A stretch of 64,000 nucleotides of DNA. It comes from Apteryx mantelli. Taxonomy: Eukaryota; Chordata; Aves; Apterygiformes; Apterygidae. Below the pieces are notes generated by a model that saw only the letters and a program-made list of their open reading frames with translations, was not told the DNA's origin and ran no database searches. Where the stretch lies: the NCBI RefSeq assembly GCF_036417845.1, contig NC_089981.1, forward strand, positions 40,740,668 through 40,804,667, in the 5' to 3' direction. Position 1 is the first letter of the stretch. Each line of letters opens with the position of its first letter. This document shows, in pieces, positions 21,441 through 33,300 of the stretch. Position numbers and translations under genes: made by a program.

Positions 21441-21540
21441 ATAGAGAGGCAGCCTGATGGAGGGGAGTCTATCTGCTTAATTTGCAGATGTGCTCCTGAG
21501 AACTCAGTCTACTGTGGCTAACTGGCTGCAACCGTTTTTT
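21441..21540 (-). promoter_or_regulatory. RAG2: Candidate RAG2 promoter: GATA, RUNX, MYB sites
   Basis: Read on the minus strand: AGATAG (GATA core, 21,469-21,474), GCCACA (RUNX core, 21,513-21,518) and CAGTTA (MYB core, complement of TAACTG at 21,519-21,524), the last two touching. Known: mammalian RAG2 promoters are controlled by GATA3, PAX5, MYB and LEF/TCF. Not a CpG island. Assignment rests on motif clustering plus the donor at 21,334. Confidence 0.35.
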
Positions 21541-21939
21541 TTTCTTTCCTCTCTTGTCTTCAGATGGCATAACAAGGAACCCACCACCAGCTTTAGAAGC
21601 TTTAACTCTTTGAGGTAGAGCCAGACCAGAGTGAAAGTAGATGTCTGTTACTTAGATTGTAAATGGTTTGCAGCTTGCACTCCTTTTTATTTTAATTCTA
21701 CTCATTGCTAAACTTGGCAAGCTCCTGATCTTTTTTGGAATTTTTCATAAAAATAAAACCTGAAGTAATTTTTGAGTTCAAAGAAAACATAATTCCAATA
21801 CCTAGTAAAGAAAAATAAACCCATGCTGAACGGATTGCTGTCCTGCTTTCCCCAGAAATTCTCACAGATAAGTAGATTGTGACATTGAAATAGAGCAAAG
21901 GAAATGACAAATGCATGCAACCCAATGAATAAGGGCTGA

Positions 21940-22005
21940 CTAAAAGTCTAATCCAAAGTCCATTGAAGTCATTCAAAATGTTTTTTTCTTCTACTTCAGT
22001 GGCCT
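21940..22005. repeat. Old amniote repeat fragment
   Basis: AAAGTCTAATCCAAAGTCCA followed by TTGAAGTCATTCAAAATG resembles the widespread sauropsid phrase 'aatccaaagcccattgaagtcaatgg'. Short and diverged. Confidence 0.4.
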
Positions 22006-24582
22006 TCTGATCAGACCTGAAAAGAATAGTAATACTTTGCACCTTTCTGTGGCATTTTTCATCAGTTTCACAGAGCTTTTTTCCAACAAAAATAATTAGG
22101 CTCTTAAGTCCTCTGGGAACATGTCCTTTCGACAGCTAGCAGTGCAGGGCACAGAGGATAATTCACTTGCATAACAGCACAGCAAATAAATGGAAGAAAC
22201 TGGAAAACAACTCGCTCTTCATAGCTCCCTGGTTTTAGTGTCCTGGCCTTACTTCACCTACCCCTGAATTACAACATCTGCTGCGTAATATTTTAGAAAG
22301 ACCTCATCTCCCATTTGAAACTGCTGTGAGAATATAAATAGGAAGATCTTGAAATGAAATTTGATTAGTAAAGGAAAGCAAACATAGCGAATGTTTGTGG
22401 AAATTGTCTTGAGACCTTTAAAAACTGTGATGTAGGTAGGATGTGGTGGTGTCTCATCTGAAATACAATAGCTCCAAGGCACTGTGTCCTGTAACATTCA
22501 TATGGGCCTATTACTTTATTACTGATACAAGGATAAAAGTAGACTCTACTGCAGTGTTCAGAGCTAAAGAACTTCACTTCCACCAAATTTAAGGATGTTC
22601 AGATCAGGTTTATTTCTATTTCTAGTAGTGCCTGATGATATTTGACAGTTTCCTATCCAAGTGCTTGACATAGTCTGATCCTTGTTAGAGTGTGTGATCT
22701 ACTGGCAGAAGACATAGAAATGTGTAAAAGAAAAATTTCTCCCTCCTTGTGTCTCATTTAATATTTTAGATTTGTTTTATTCTTCTTCTGCCAGTTAATA
22801 TGCCTTATCTTTAGAAATTCTTTTTCCAATTACTGTGGATGAGAGAACAGAGAAATTAAAGTTTGTTGGCAACAGCATGTCAGTTTTGGATGAGGAAATG
22901 GTCTGTCCAAGCTGGCCTTCTATAACTGTCAGTGACAAACTGCTTTGGGGGAGCTGCAGCAAGTAGCTTTGGAATAATATATCTACAAGGCAGAAAAATC
23001 ATGTTCAGAACTGTCCAGTTTATAGCAATAACACCTAGGATTTGCATCCTGAATTTATTTGGCTTTGAACCCATGCAAAAATGTATAAACAGACTTTTTC
23101 TTTACAAATTCTATTTTAATAACATTTCCAAAAGATTGTGCACTGTCATGGAAATGTTTTGTTTCACTTGATTTTCTTCTACAGTTAATTACTAAAAATA
23201 ATATGTGGTTTACATCTTCTTCATTCCAAATCATTCCAAATTGCATTCAGATATTTCCAGGCTTTTCAGCGTATTTTCTGCCAGTAAAGCAGAGTCATCT
23301 CTGAGATGGAACTTAGCTGCCTCACAGTGGATTGCAGTAATACACTCCAGTTAGGCAGAGAAAGGGAAGGCCGTCTTATTTGTTTGCGTAAGTTTAGCCA
23401 GACAGAATGCAAATGCTCTGTTGGAAATTTAGTCAAGACCTACAGGCTGAAACCTGTGAAAAAATGGCACAGGGAGTCCTAGAGTCTTCAATTTTCTGTC
23501 TCATCTAAAAACATCAGTATACAGTATTTAACATGTGAGTGACTGGGTTTTATTTGAAGGCCTTATCTAAAACAGCTGATTAAATCCAGCTGCACTTTGA
23601 CTGTAAAATCCAGGAAGATCACACTCCAGGGGACAGTGGCTACTGTGTTTCAGAACAGTGTTTGGTGCACAGGAAATGTTACCCTTGTCATAGGCCTCCC
23701 AGTGGTCTTTAAAGTGAGCAGTACTCTTGAAGCAATTGGAAATTCATAAAAAACAACTGTCTGATCATGCATAGGACTGAGATAATAGCACTGAAATCAA
23801 ACAGGAGCAGTGTGCTTGCTTGCAATTAAAGCCCTTGGATACATCCTTTAAAAGCCCATGCTAGCTGCGCATGAAAGGCATATGTTTTTGACCATCACAG
23901 AGGTCAGCTTTGAGGCTCAGTAATGCACTTATGTAAGCAGATGCAGCTCCTATTCAAGCAAATTGCTGATGCATTAAATGTGTGCCCTTAAGACCTTCTC
24001 CTGCTGAAGGCAGTGGCAAACATCCAGTTGATTTAAACAGGATTAGAATTAGGCCTTTAGCTGTTGCAGATCACATTGAATTGAGAAATGCTGCAAGAAA
24101 CATCACTTGAAAATTTTTGTCCTTTGTAATTGAAACTTTTTTTTTTTTTACTTTGTTCTCATAGTTCAGTTGACCTACAGCTGCTCAGACCCAGAGCTTT
24201 CTACTGCAAGGTTAGCTCTAGGAGCTGCTGTCGAGTTGCAGGTGGTGGGTAGGGGGGAAGAAAAGGAGAGAAGTAGGGCAGGATTGTCGAGCAGGGAGGC
24301 TTTGCTTTTGCAGCTGTAGCTTTGCAGATGTCAGGGCAACAAGTGAGGGTGCTGCCAGGAAAGAGAGTTACCTGCCTGCTAGAAGGTGGCACTTTCTCTG
24401 CTGCCCCATAGGGGACGTTTACTCCTTGCTCAAGGCAGTCAGGCACTCCCCGGCTCACTGCTTTTACTTGGTCAACTTCCAAAGTGCCATCCTGGGATGT
24501 TTGTTAAGATACGCAATCACAATCCATGCTCAATAGAAAACATTTACTAAAGACAGGCTTCCACTTAGTTTGAGTTCCAGCT

Positions 24583-24906
24583 TTGTATACCTCTTTTCTC
24601 AGTAGCTACAGTAGCAGCTGTAGCGATAGCGGAGGTTTGTGTGCCCTGGTAACAGCTGCTTTTGCTAACGTGGAAGAAGCACGGCTTTCTGGACCATTTG
24701 TGAGCAGTGTTTCTGATGAAGATCTGCTTTCAGAGTTGCATAAACAGATACAACCTGCTGCCAAAAAGGGCGATCCTGCATCTTTCCCTTGCTACCACTG
24801 CATGTTCCCACTGTCCCCTTGTGGAGGCACTAGTGATCTTGTGGCTGTACAGAAGATCAGCAAACACATGTATTTAAAACAGGACATATGTATTTGCTCA
24901 GTTTAG
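24583..24906 (+). other. Unrecognised 107-codon open frame in intron 1
   Basis: The frame reads from ATG at 24,583 with a Ser-rich start (SSYSSSCSDSGG), a patch VEEARLSGPF and an acidic/Leu patch SDEDLLSELHKQI. It looks less random than other intronic frames, but I recognise no family. No splice sites consistent with IFTAP join it in frame. It could be a relic of a pseudogene or chance. Confidence 0.2.
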
Positions 24907-27900
24907 TTTCAGTTTTTAGATGGGTTGTTATTTTGTCTAGCACAAGGGAAGGGAATTAATTGCCAGGGGATGGAGAGGGAAAGAGGGTCGTGCTGCCCTT
25001 TTCAGGAGCAGCTGGCACTTAGATAGGCTTAAAATGATTCTTACTCCACAATCTTCTGATGCAAATTTACTCCTTTTGCACAGAAGTATGATGCTACTTC
25101 ATTTTTTATTGCTGTAATATTGTAGAAAGTACTCATCTAGCATCTTCTTGACTCACTAATATGTTAAATGCTGGTAAGACAACCAAGGATAGAAACCCAA
25201 TACTTTTTCTCCAGAGACACTAATCCCTGCTCTTCAGACTGAGTTTACTTTAGTCGATAACAACCTTGGACACTCACTTGTAGTGCTGCATTTGTGTATT
25301 GAACCAGCCTCCTTGAGCAAGTTATAGACAAATACATGGGTATATATATTACTGTCAAATGATAGATGGGATGATATTTTTGGTAGTGCAGTCTGGTGGG
25401 CAGATTGGGATGCTGTTTGTAAGAGAGAGCTGGGGAGGCGCCTGTAATGTCCTGAATCACAGTCTGCTTTCTCATCATCCCTGGAGGGGGATGGTTCCGT
25501 ACTTCGTCCCTTGAGAACTTACTGCATACTTAAGACTTGCCTATACCCATGCTGTATTGCCTAACTACACAAGTGGTCAACCTGCAGAGGTCATTTCTGC
25601 ATTGCCTTTAGCCACCCTCCGCATCCCTGGCGATAGCTTAATTTCTTCTATGCTGCTGAACTGACCAGGCCAAAAGAGTTTCTACAATCAAGGTATTTCT
25701 GGTTCAGACCAAAGTGTAAAAACTTTATGGATGAGAGGTGTTAAAGAAATGTTTGTTGCTAGTTTGGTATTGTGGGTTGTAAGAGTAGGGTTGCTTTTAT
25801 GCGATGTTTTGTTAGATCTGAGGTATTAAAGACTCCTTTGAAAAAAGTAGTTGTGACAGGTATAGTTACTGTACTAGCTGTGTAGAAAAAAGGATCAGGC
25901 ATTGTGCAGTGGTAGCACAGTGTAAGATGTCACAATAATGTAGCTGTGTTGAATCTAACTTACACAGAAACAGATTACAAAATCTTGGGAACACCAGGTG
26001 TATTTAGTGATCTTGTACATGCACCAACATAGTAACCTCAAAATGAATATTTCTGAATAACCTTGTTTTTACTGAGAATGACTTTTAATAGAACAAGTTC
26101 ATAGTATGGAAACCTGACTTTAACCTATGCCAGAAATTTTAGTGTTTTTTTTTTATGAATAATACTATTATGTAAGATTTTGGTGAATTTGCAGAGGTGG
26201 GTAGCTTACTGCTCTTTCAGTCTAAAAAATCAAAACCTTGATTTTGCATTTATTACCTATATTCTATTTAAAAGAAACATAATAAAGCACTCAAAAATGC
26301 AATGTAAAACAGGAAGCCGATGTTCTGCCACATTTTTCACCATTTAGTAGAATTAATAACTGTGTAATTGAAATCATGCTAATACTCAGTTGACCTGCCT
26401 CTGTGATTCAGTGCAGAGATTTCTGGTTTGGCTTAAACTGCTGGGAAGATGACTGCATTTTTGGAAATAAAATTGATTTTGCACAACCTGCTGATGATCA
26501 GCAAAGCTTAATGAATGATCGTCTCAAGAAACCTCATTACGGAATTTGGATGGATGAGCAGGATTTAAATGCAAAAAGAAGAAAGTATAGTTGCTGCTTG
26601 AATGCACCATTTACTGATATTTGACTCTAAAACTATTCAGAGCCAACACAGGGAAAGGATCAGATATCCCTGCCTTACTTTAATTGAAACCTCTAAGTTA
26701 CTTTGATACCTCTTGGGAGAAAGAAGGTAAGTTCTTGATTTCAGTGGTAGTTACTCCCTAGCAGAACAACACAGTCATTTCATTCTTAGAGGTATAGTTG
26801 TGTCCAGTTCATAGGTTATGGGTGATTCTAATCCACTGTTGTAAATTAAAAGAACCTAGATTTTTTACTTTTTATAAAAGTTTAAAGAAGTCATTGCCTT
26901 GATGCTGTGAACTAGATGATTGCTGTAGCCTTTTACTTTCATGGAGCTCCCTAGCAAAGGTCAGAGTCTTCTGGTCAGCCTGGTTTCAGTTGTTCATGTC
27001 ACAAACCTTCTCTTCAGCTGACAGTTTGGTGTTCATTTAAGATAGGCTCAGGAATAAAGTAGGTGGGAAACAGCAGAAAGTCAAGTTGGAATGAAAATGA
27101 AAAATGCAAAAACCTTGATAGGCTGAGATAAGTTGCTGAATACTTCTCTAGTACCATCCAGCCTAAGCATATGTTCAGTTTCAGGAATAGTGGATGTTCT
27201 CCAAATATCAGTCTCTGTGCTTGCTTTCATCTAGACTGACAAAATAGCACTCTGCAGTTCTTCAAATAATTGAAAATAGTTGGGACAGATAGTTCTAGCT
27301 CTCCATCTCTCCTTTCCGTTGTATGAGTAAATGGGTGCTCTTCTGATAGAACCTAACCTTTTATTAGGTTCTAGTTGGTTCTTCCTATCTGTGGTCTCCT
27401 GATTTCTGCAGAGGTAAATTAGAGCATCATGGCAGTGCAAGAGAAGGTTAGATCTGTGTTGGACTATCACCTCTTCAGTTGCAACAGCAATGAAATGAGC
27501 AGACGGATGCCAAAAACACAGTTAGGGTTTTCTCCCCTCTTTTCCAATTTAGGATATGTTAGAGTATGAATAATTAAGTGAACTTATGTTTGGCAATGTG
27601 TTCTTTGTGTTTTTCAGAACAAAAATTAAGGAAATGGGGCATATAGATTATATGTTATTTTATTTCTTTAACCAAGATGAATGCCTTGACATAGTTGACA
27701 GCAAATCTCATATACTAGTGTTAGCCTGTAATGACTATATTGACTGTAGGGGAGCTACTCAGGGTAGAGTGCTTTGACTTGGATAAAAATTTGGTCCATT
27801 CCTTGGCAAAAAAGCTGCCAGTCTTGAGAAAGTGATCTTTTTGCATGCTTGGAAATCCAGGGAATTTTCTCAACTATTTTTTTAAAAAGTAGCACTGTTC

Positions 27901-28497
27901 TGGTGAAGTTTCTCCCAATGCATATATATTGAAGTGCATGCTAGAGGGAAATACATAGGCTCAGTGAAATATATTAGTGTACAACCTTTAGGGATAACTT
28001 CCTCTTTAAAGTACGTCATGAGATTTCAGATATTAAATATTAGATTATATTCTAAGGGTATCCAGTACTGCTTTTTTTATGAGGCTGATGTTCAGGATTT
28101 TACAAATGTAATTTGGCTACACTTTGTCAAGTTGAATTCAGCATTGCACATCCTAGCTATCCATAAGGACTCAAAACATGGTGTTTTTCCAAAGTCTTGT
28201 TGTACTATTCCTCCCCTACAGCTTAACCAGAAGAGGATGTTAAAACCTGAAGTAAGGTTTCCCAAATTCTGTAGAAAGTAGAGACTGGGCAGCTGAGTAA
28301 AAATTCAGCTGTAGCATTTTGCTAAAACATTAATCTGGACACTTAATCTCAAATTGATGTTCAGGTGGCTGTAAAGCACAGCATTCACTGAGAAAGCTGG
28401 TGCTGTGTTTGGTTAATGATGCAAATATTCCCCCAAATTGCTTATCAATTTTCTAGCTTACTAGAACATTTTAGAGTACAGGAATCTAAGCTGTATT

Positions 28498-28612
28498 GCC
28501 AGCCTTCCTCTGATTTGTTAATAAGTCATTTAAACTCTCTGTGACTCAGTTTTCTCATCTATAATTGAGAATCATATTTGTTTGCTCTTCCTCACAGGAC
28601 TACTGTGCTGTT
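28498..28612 (+). repeat. MIR SINE
   Basis: Good match to the MIR core and tail: TAAGTCATTTAAACTCTCTG, TGACTCAGTTTTCTCATCTA, then 'taattgagaat' and CCTCACAGG. One of the better preserved copies in the window. Confidence 0.65.
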
Positions 28613-30253
28613 TCAGTTGTGTTTATAAAAGACTTGGAGATCCTACATGCCGGGTGCCAAAGAAAAACAAAAGGTTATTACCATTATTCTTGGTTAAATG
28701 TATGTATTTTTTTTTTTTCTTCGACAGTGGTCTTACAGATCACCACAGTCATTCATGTAATGAAATTTAGCTCAAACAATGATTGTGATAACTGAGCAAT
28801 AATGAGGAACAGAAGGGCATTGCTTCCCTCTAAAACCACCATAATTTGCATAAACTGCTCTGAGTGTTTGGTAAATAATATTTTGCTTGGTCAGTCCACA
28901 GAGAGATTAATACTGGCTTGTTTTTAGTAAAACATTAAAAAACTTTTTAAGCATTAGGTCATGTGGGTATGCATGTGTTTTTGTATCTTCAGAACATTAG
29001 CCTTCTTTATGAGCTGGCAGTCCAACAACATTAGAGTTTGACATTAGAAATCATGCTTTCTTTTCCTGCTAGGCTCGGAACCTTCTTGTTCAATCTTACT
29101 TAACTTCTTAAATAAGGTTGACAGCCCTTCCTTAGTGTAGTTGATCTGAAGTTTTGCCGAAGAATTTTCATTTCCAAAAGACACTTTTTAATGCTGTGCT
29201 AAATAAAGGCAAGAAACATGGGGCCACATGAAAAGCAACCACTAAGTGTATGATGTATTCTTGCACCTTTATCACCATTAATGTGTGCAAACTGGTCATT
29301 TACATATTTTTAGTTAATCTGCCACTGTGTGAGAGATATCTGTGTTTTAATAATGTGCCAGTTATGTGTGCTCATGCCCTGGCCTGGATTTTTCACTTCC
29401 AGTAGCCTGGTCCTACATATATCAAAAATCAGTAATATTATTAAGTATTTAACAATGTTAACAACAGCATTTACACAGCTTTTACAAGCATTGGGCAGTG
29501 TTAACTTCAGCATATTTCACTGATAGCTGTTTCAGGGCCATTACTTCCCTTATAGTCTGCTGAAGTAATTAAGATCAACTGGAAAGCTGTTGCTGACTGA
29601 CTGAGGAGTGGAGCTCTCAAGTGAAGAAAAGCATCCAAGTGTTCCTTCAGCTCTCAGTATTTATTCCCTTTGCAAGATGGGATCCATGCTTTCCTCTGTG
29701 ACTGCCTCATTGCATCACACCCTCTGTCCCACGGGCTGTCTCAGCACACACACATCAGCATGATTTAATGTGTCCCTCCAAAATCTGGGTTTAGTGGCTT
29801 TGATGGTAGAGTGCGCAGTGCACCTGCAAAATGATGGATTCAGTCCAAACTCTGAATGTACAAGTGTCCCAGTTGTAAAATCCAACATGTTGGTGAGTGG
29901 TGTCACTGTTTCGGCAAAGAAGGCAGGGATTGATAGGCTGTAAAACTGAACAACTTAAAATGAGGGGAAGGAACACTGCTGAGAGAGGTCGGCACTTCTG
30001 TGGCCCACATGCTACTCGAGAACATAAATTTTAGTCAAACATTCTGCTAGTCTCTCCCTTTACACTTAAAATAACTATGTTCCCTTGAATTTGGGAGGAA
30101 TTGTTGTGTAAAATCCCAGTGAGAGAGATCAGGCCTTCACAAGGAGAGAAGAAAAATCTGCACATTCTGATGCTCATCTGTGTGTGTTAGGGACTCTTCA
30201 GTTAATTTGTTTTCTGCCTACAAAAATGTATGTCTCTTTCTTTTTTATTGCAG

Positions 30254-30360
30254 GATCATGGAAGAACAACTACTGAACAACAGCATCCTTGATCAGTTTA
30301 TTAATAGCCATGAGCAGTCATATGAAGAGTTCCTAAATACATTCACTTACCTTTTGAAAG
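30254..30360 (+). CDS. IFTAP: IFTAP coding exon 1 (start codon)
   Basis: Acceptor TTTTTTATTGCAG ends at 30,253, ATG is at 30,258, and donor AAAG|GTATGT is at 30,361. It encodes 34 residues plus one base: MEEQLL... with [13 protein letters not shown], which matches the N-terminus of the human protein from its internal MDED methionine. The human protein has 10 more residues upstream (MSAHMSGLEI) that have no counterpart in this exon. Confidence 0.93.
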
Positions 30361-33300
30361 GTATGTAACTTCCAGAATATACCATTAGAAATTGCAGAAA
30401 GAAGGGAAGGTAGAAAGAGAAGCAATGTTATTAACCGCCATTCTGCTACTCACTTGCTCTGTGACCTTAGGCAAATCCTTCTCATGTCTTTGCTTTTCCT
30501 ATCAGCAGTGGAATCCCTAACAACAAGTTTCCTTAATTTAGTTAACAACTGCTAAGGTATGGCTCTCGAGGTGGTTAACATAGCAAATTATGAATCCTTG
30601 TGATCCAAATTTTGCTCAGTTTAGGAAGATGGAGCATTGTGGAGTATCTGGAAGGATAGGCTGGGCTCTCCCTAAGTAAATCTTGCATCATTTTTCTAAG
30701 GAAGCATCCATGAAAGAGGAAGAGCGTAGCGAACATGCATAGCAGTACAAGATGGCCTAAGATCATGGTTGTGCAATTCGGATACTTTCATTGGTTTATT
30801 AACACTGGGCTGCTGTGCTATGCTGTGGTATGCGTCAAGCTGGCTATACAGATAACCTGGATGAAGGGACATCAAATTAGGCTGATTAGGCTGAAAAGGC
30901 CTCATGCTTTGCAGATGAAATGAAAGCATTAGAGGTGGAGCTTAACGCTGATGTGAGCATTGCTGAACTACAGGAAGTTCAGATCAGTATCCAAATTCTG
31001 TAGCTCAGGTTCATTTCTGCTGGCCAAATTAAATCAGATGCCATAAAAATGAATGTGAGTTACATATTACTCAGTTATAATTCTCTTGACCGCAGCTTTG
31101 TAGTTAGAATGATATCCTCATCTTATTCCAGAAGCACTGTATTTTCCAATTACATGATGTGGCATGCTCCATTGATTGGCACTCAGAAGTCTGTCCTGTC
31201 CTTGTTCTTCAGGCAGAACTAAGTGTCAGTCACAGGCACTGAGCAGAAAACCAGTGGGGGAGTGGAAGCTGCCATAGAAATAATCTTATGGCAGCCTTCT
31301 GTCTCTACTCCCAATAAAAATTAGAAAAGAAAGGAGGCACTGGGGGATGAGATAAGAGGATTGAAAATTAGGTTCTAGCCTTCTTTATGTATGATTGATA
31401 CACTGGGGATAGCTCCTATCTTAAAAGCATGCTGCACATCATGATGCAACTTGCAAAAACCCTCAGCATGTAGTTCAGTCACTTTGATAGTCACTACAGC
31501 ATTTGCCACCAAGAGTGTGTGTATAAAAGGTGGAGTTTTAGCTGAATTAAATGCTTAGAAATGCACTTTTCTATGCTGGTATAAACAAAACAACTCAGGT
31601 TGTTTTCCTCCTATCTTCATTTTACTTTAAAAATACCCAAAGGCACTGGTTTGCATTATAAACTAATGACCTGCAAAAATTCCACTTAAAGCACAAGGCT
31701 TTTTAGCATCAGAACAATGCAAAAATACTCTTAAATATATCACAGTCTTAGTTTCTGTATTTTGCATTTGAAAAATAGTCATTTGACTTTCAACCAAAAT
31801 AACTGAAAAAAACAACTGTGATATCTTAATAAGACTATGTTAATAGGCTCCAGAACTTTTCATTTTCATGTCATGAGTTCAGCTATCTACTGTGGGGTAG
31901 GGTTGTGTGTCAGTATATTAAGAAAAAAAAAAGTAAAATCTGACCATTTCAGGTTACCTTTTTGAATTTGACCTGATAATGGTGTAGATCCACAGACTAC
32001 ATCTTTACACAATGGGCACTAGTGTTAGAATTTGCACTTGTGCATAATTAGATACGGAGAGATCTATTCATATGCACAAATAACCTACAAGTCTATTCAA
32101 TTTTGTGTGTAAACATCTATGAGGCCTTTAATTCCTTGAATATCATCACCGTCTGACAGATTTTTGGCTGTCATAGCACTGGAAACAGAAGAAATACATA
32201 TAATTAACTAGATCCCACTGATTTCACAGGCTACCATGTTTATATAAGGTGATTTTTACTTGTGTGTGAATTTGTACTAGCGCCCTTATTAGGGATTGCA
32301 AGGGCATTTGCACCAGGAGTTTCTTCATTATTCTGGCAAGCATCTCATAGGAATCTGAGTTCCAAACTGTTGTTTAATTTTTCTTCATTTGTTAAATTCA
32401 CACAGAGTGAAATTGAAAAGAATACGTACTTCGAGTATAAAAAAACAAGCATCATTGACTGTTCTGGGATATCTAGAAAGAACTGTTTGAGACTGTGAAT
32501 GTCAGCCTGGAATATTCCCCTGTGAGCCCATTAAGATCTTTTACTGACAGAATATTTCCATTCTTGTAAATATGGGAAACTGAGTTTTAATGCATTTTTG
32601 CATCCCTGACTTTATAGGCTTTTTAAGGATTAGGATAATATCCTATTAAAGAAAATCTCATTTTTATAATATTGTCTTTGTATATCTGAATGTGTGATAT
32701 TACCTTTGGCTACTCTATAGAGTAGGAATAGAGATCCTATTCTTCCTTGTATTAGTTAAGAGAATGTTCTTTTAGCTTAGCTCTAGTAGAACAAGATTTG
32801 GAGACAAAATAAGGTAATTCAAAAATCTGTGTAATTTATTTAGTGATATGTGTATGGTTTAAATAGCACACAGATACATTATAACTTAGTTGAACCGTAA
32901 AACCATATCTTTGACATAAGAATTTAATCTTTCTGACTTTGGTATTCCTATGAAAGTAACTATTTGAGTCTGCTTGTTTTAAAGTGTGCTTGTTGCTGTG
33001 ACAGAATGATAGACTTATTGATGGGTAGATCTTATAGCAAGGCTTTTACCTCACTGCTACCAGATCTGTTAATGATAGGATGTGAATAAATTTACTTAAA
33101 TGTCATTTAAAAACTGAGCCAGCATTTAAAGCATTTATATTCCAACAGAAAATGGCCTATATGTTTTAAATGCATAATATTTTAAAAATATGGCAGCACT
33201 CCTTACATAATTGGTAAGAATTTTAATCATTTTTATTGATCCTGTAGTGGATGAACACTTGAGGCTTAGGTTAAAATTCTAGTAAGTCCCCTAGTTTTCC

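Larger units (their letters stand above)
18333..30253. other. IFTAP intron 1 (about 11.9 kb)
   Basis: Noncoding. It carries a candidate untranslated IFTAP exon (21,130), the candidate RAG2 first exon and promoter on the minus strand (21,335-21,540), old repeat pieces at 20,475-20,665 and 21,940-22,000, an unexplained 107-codon open frame at 24,583, and a MIR at 28,500. Otherwise AT-rich with no recognised gene. Confidence 0.6.
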
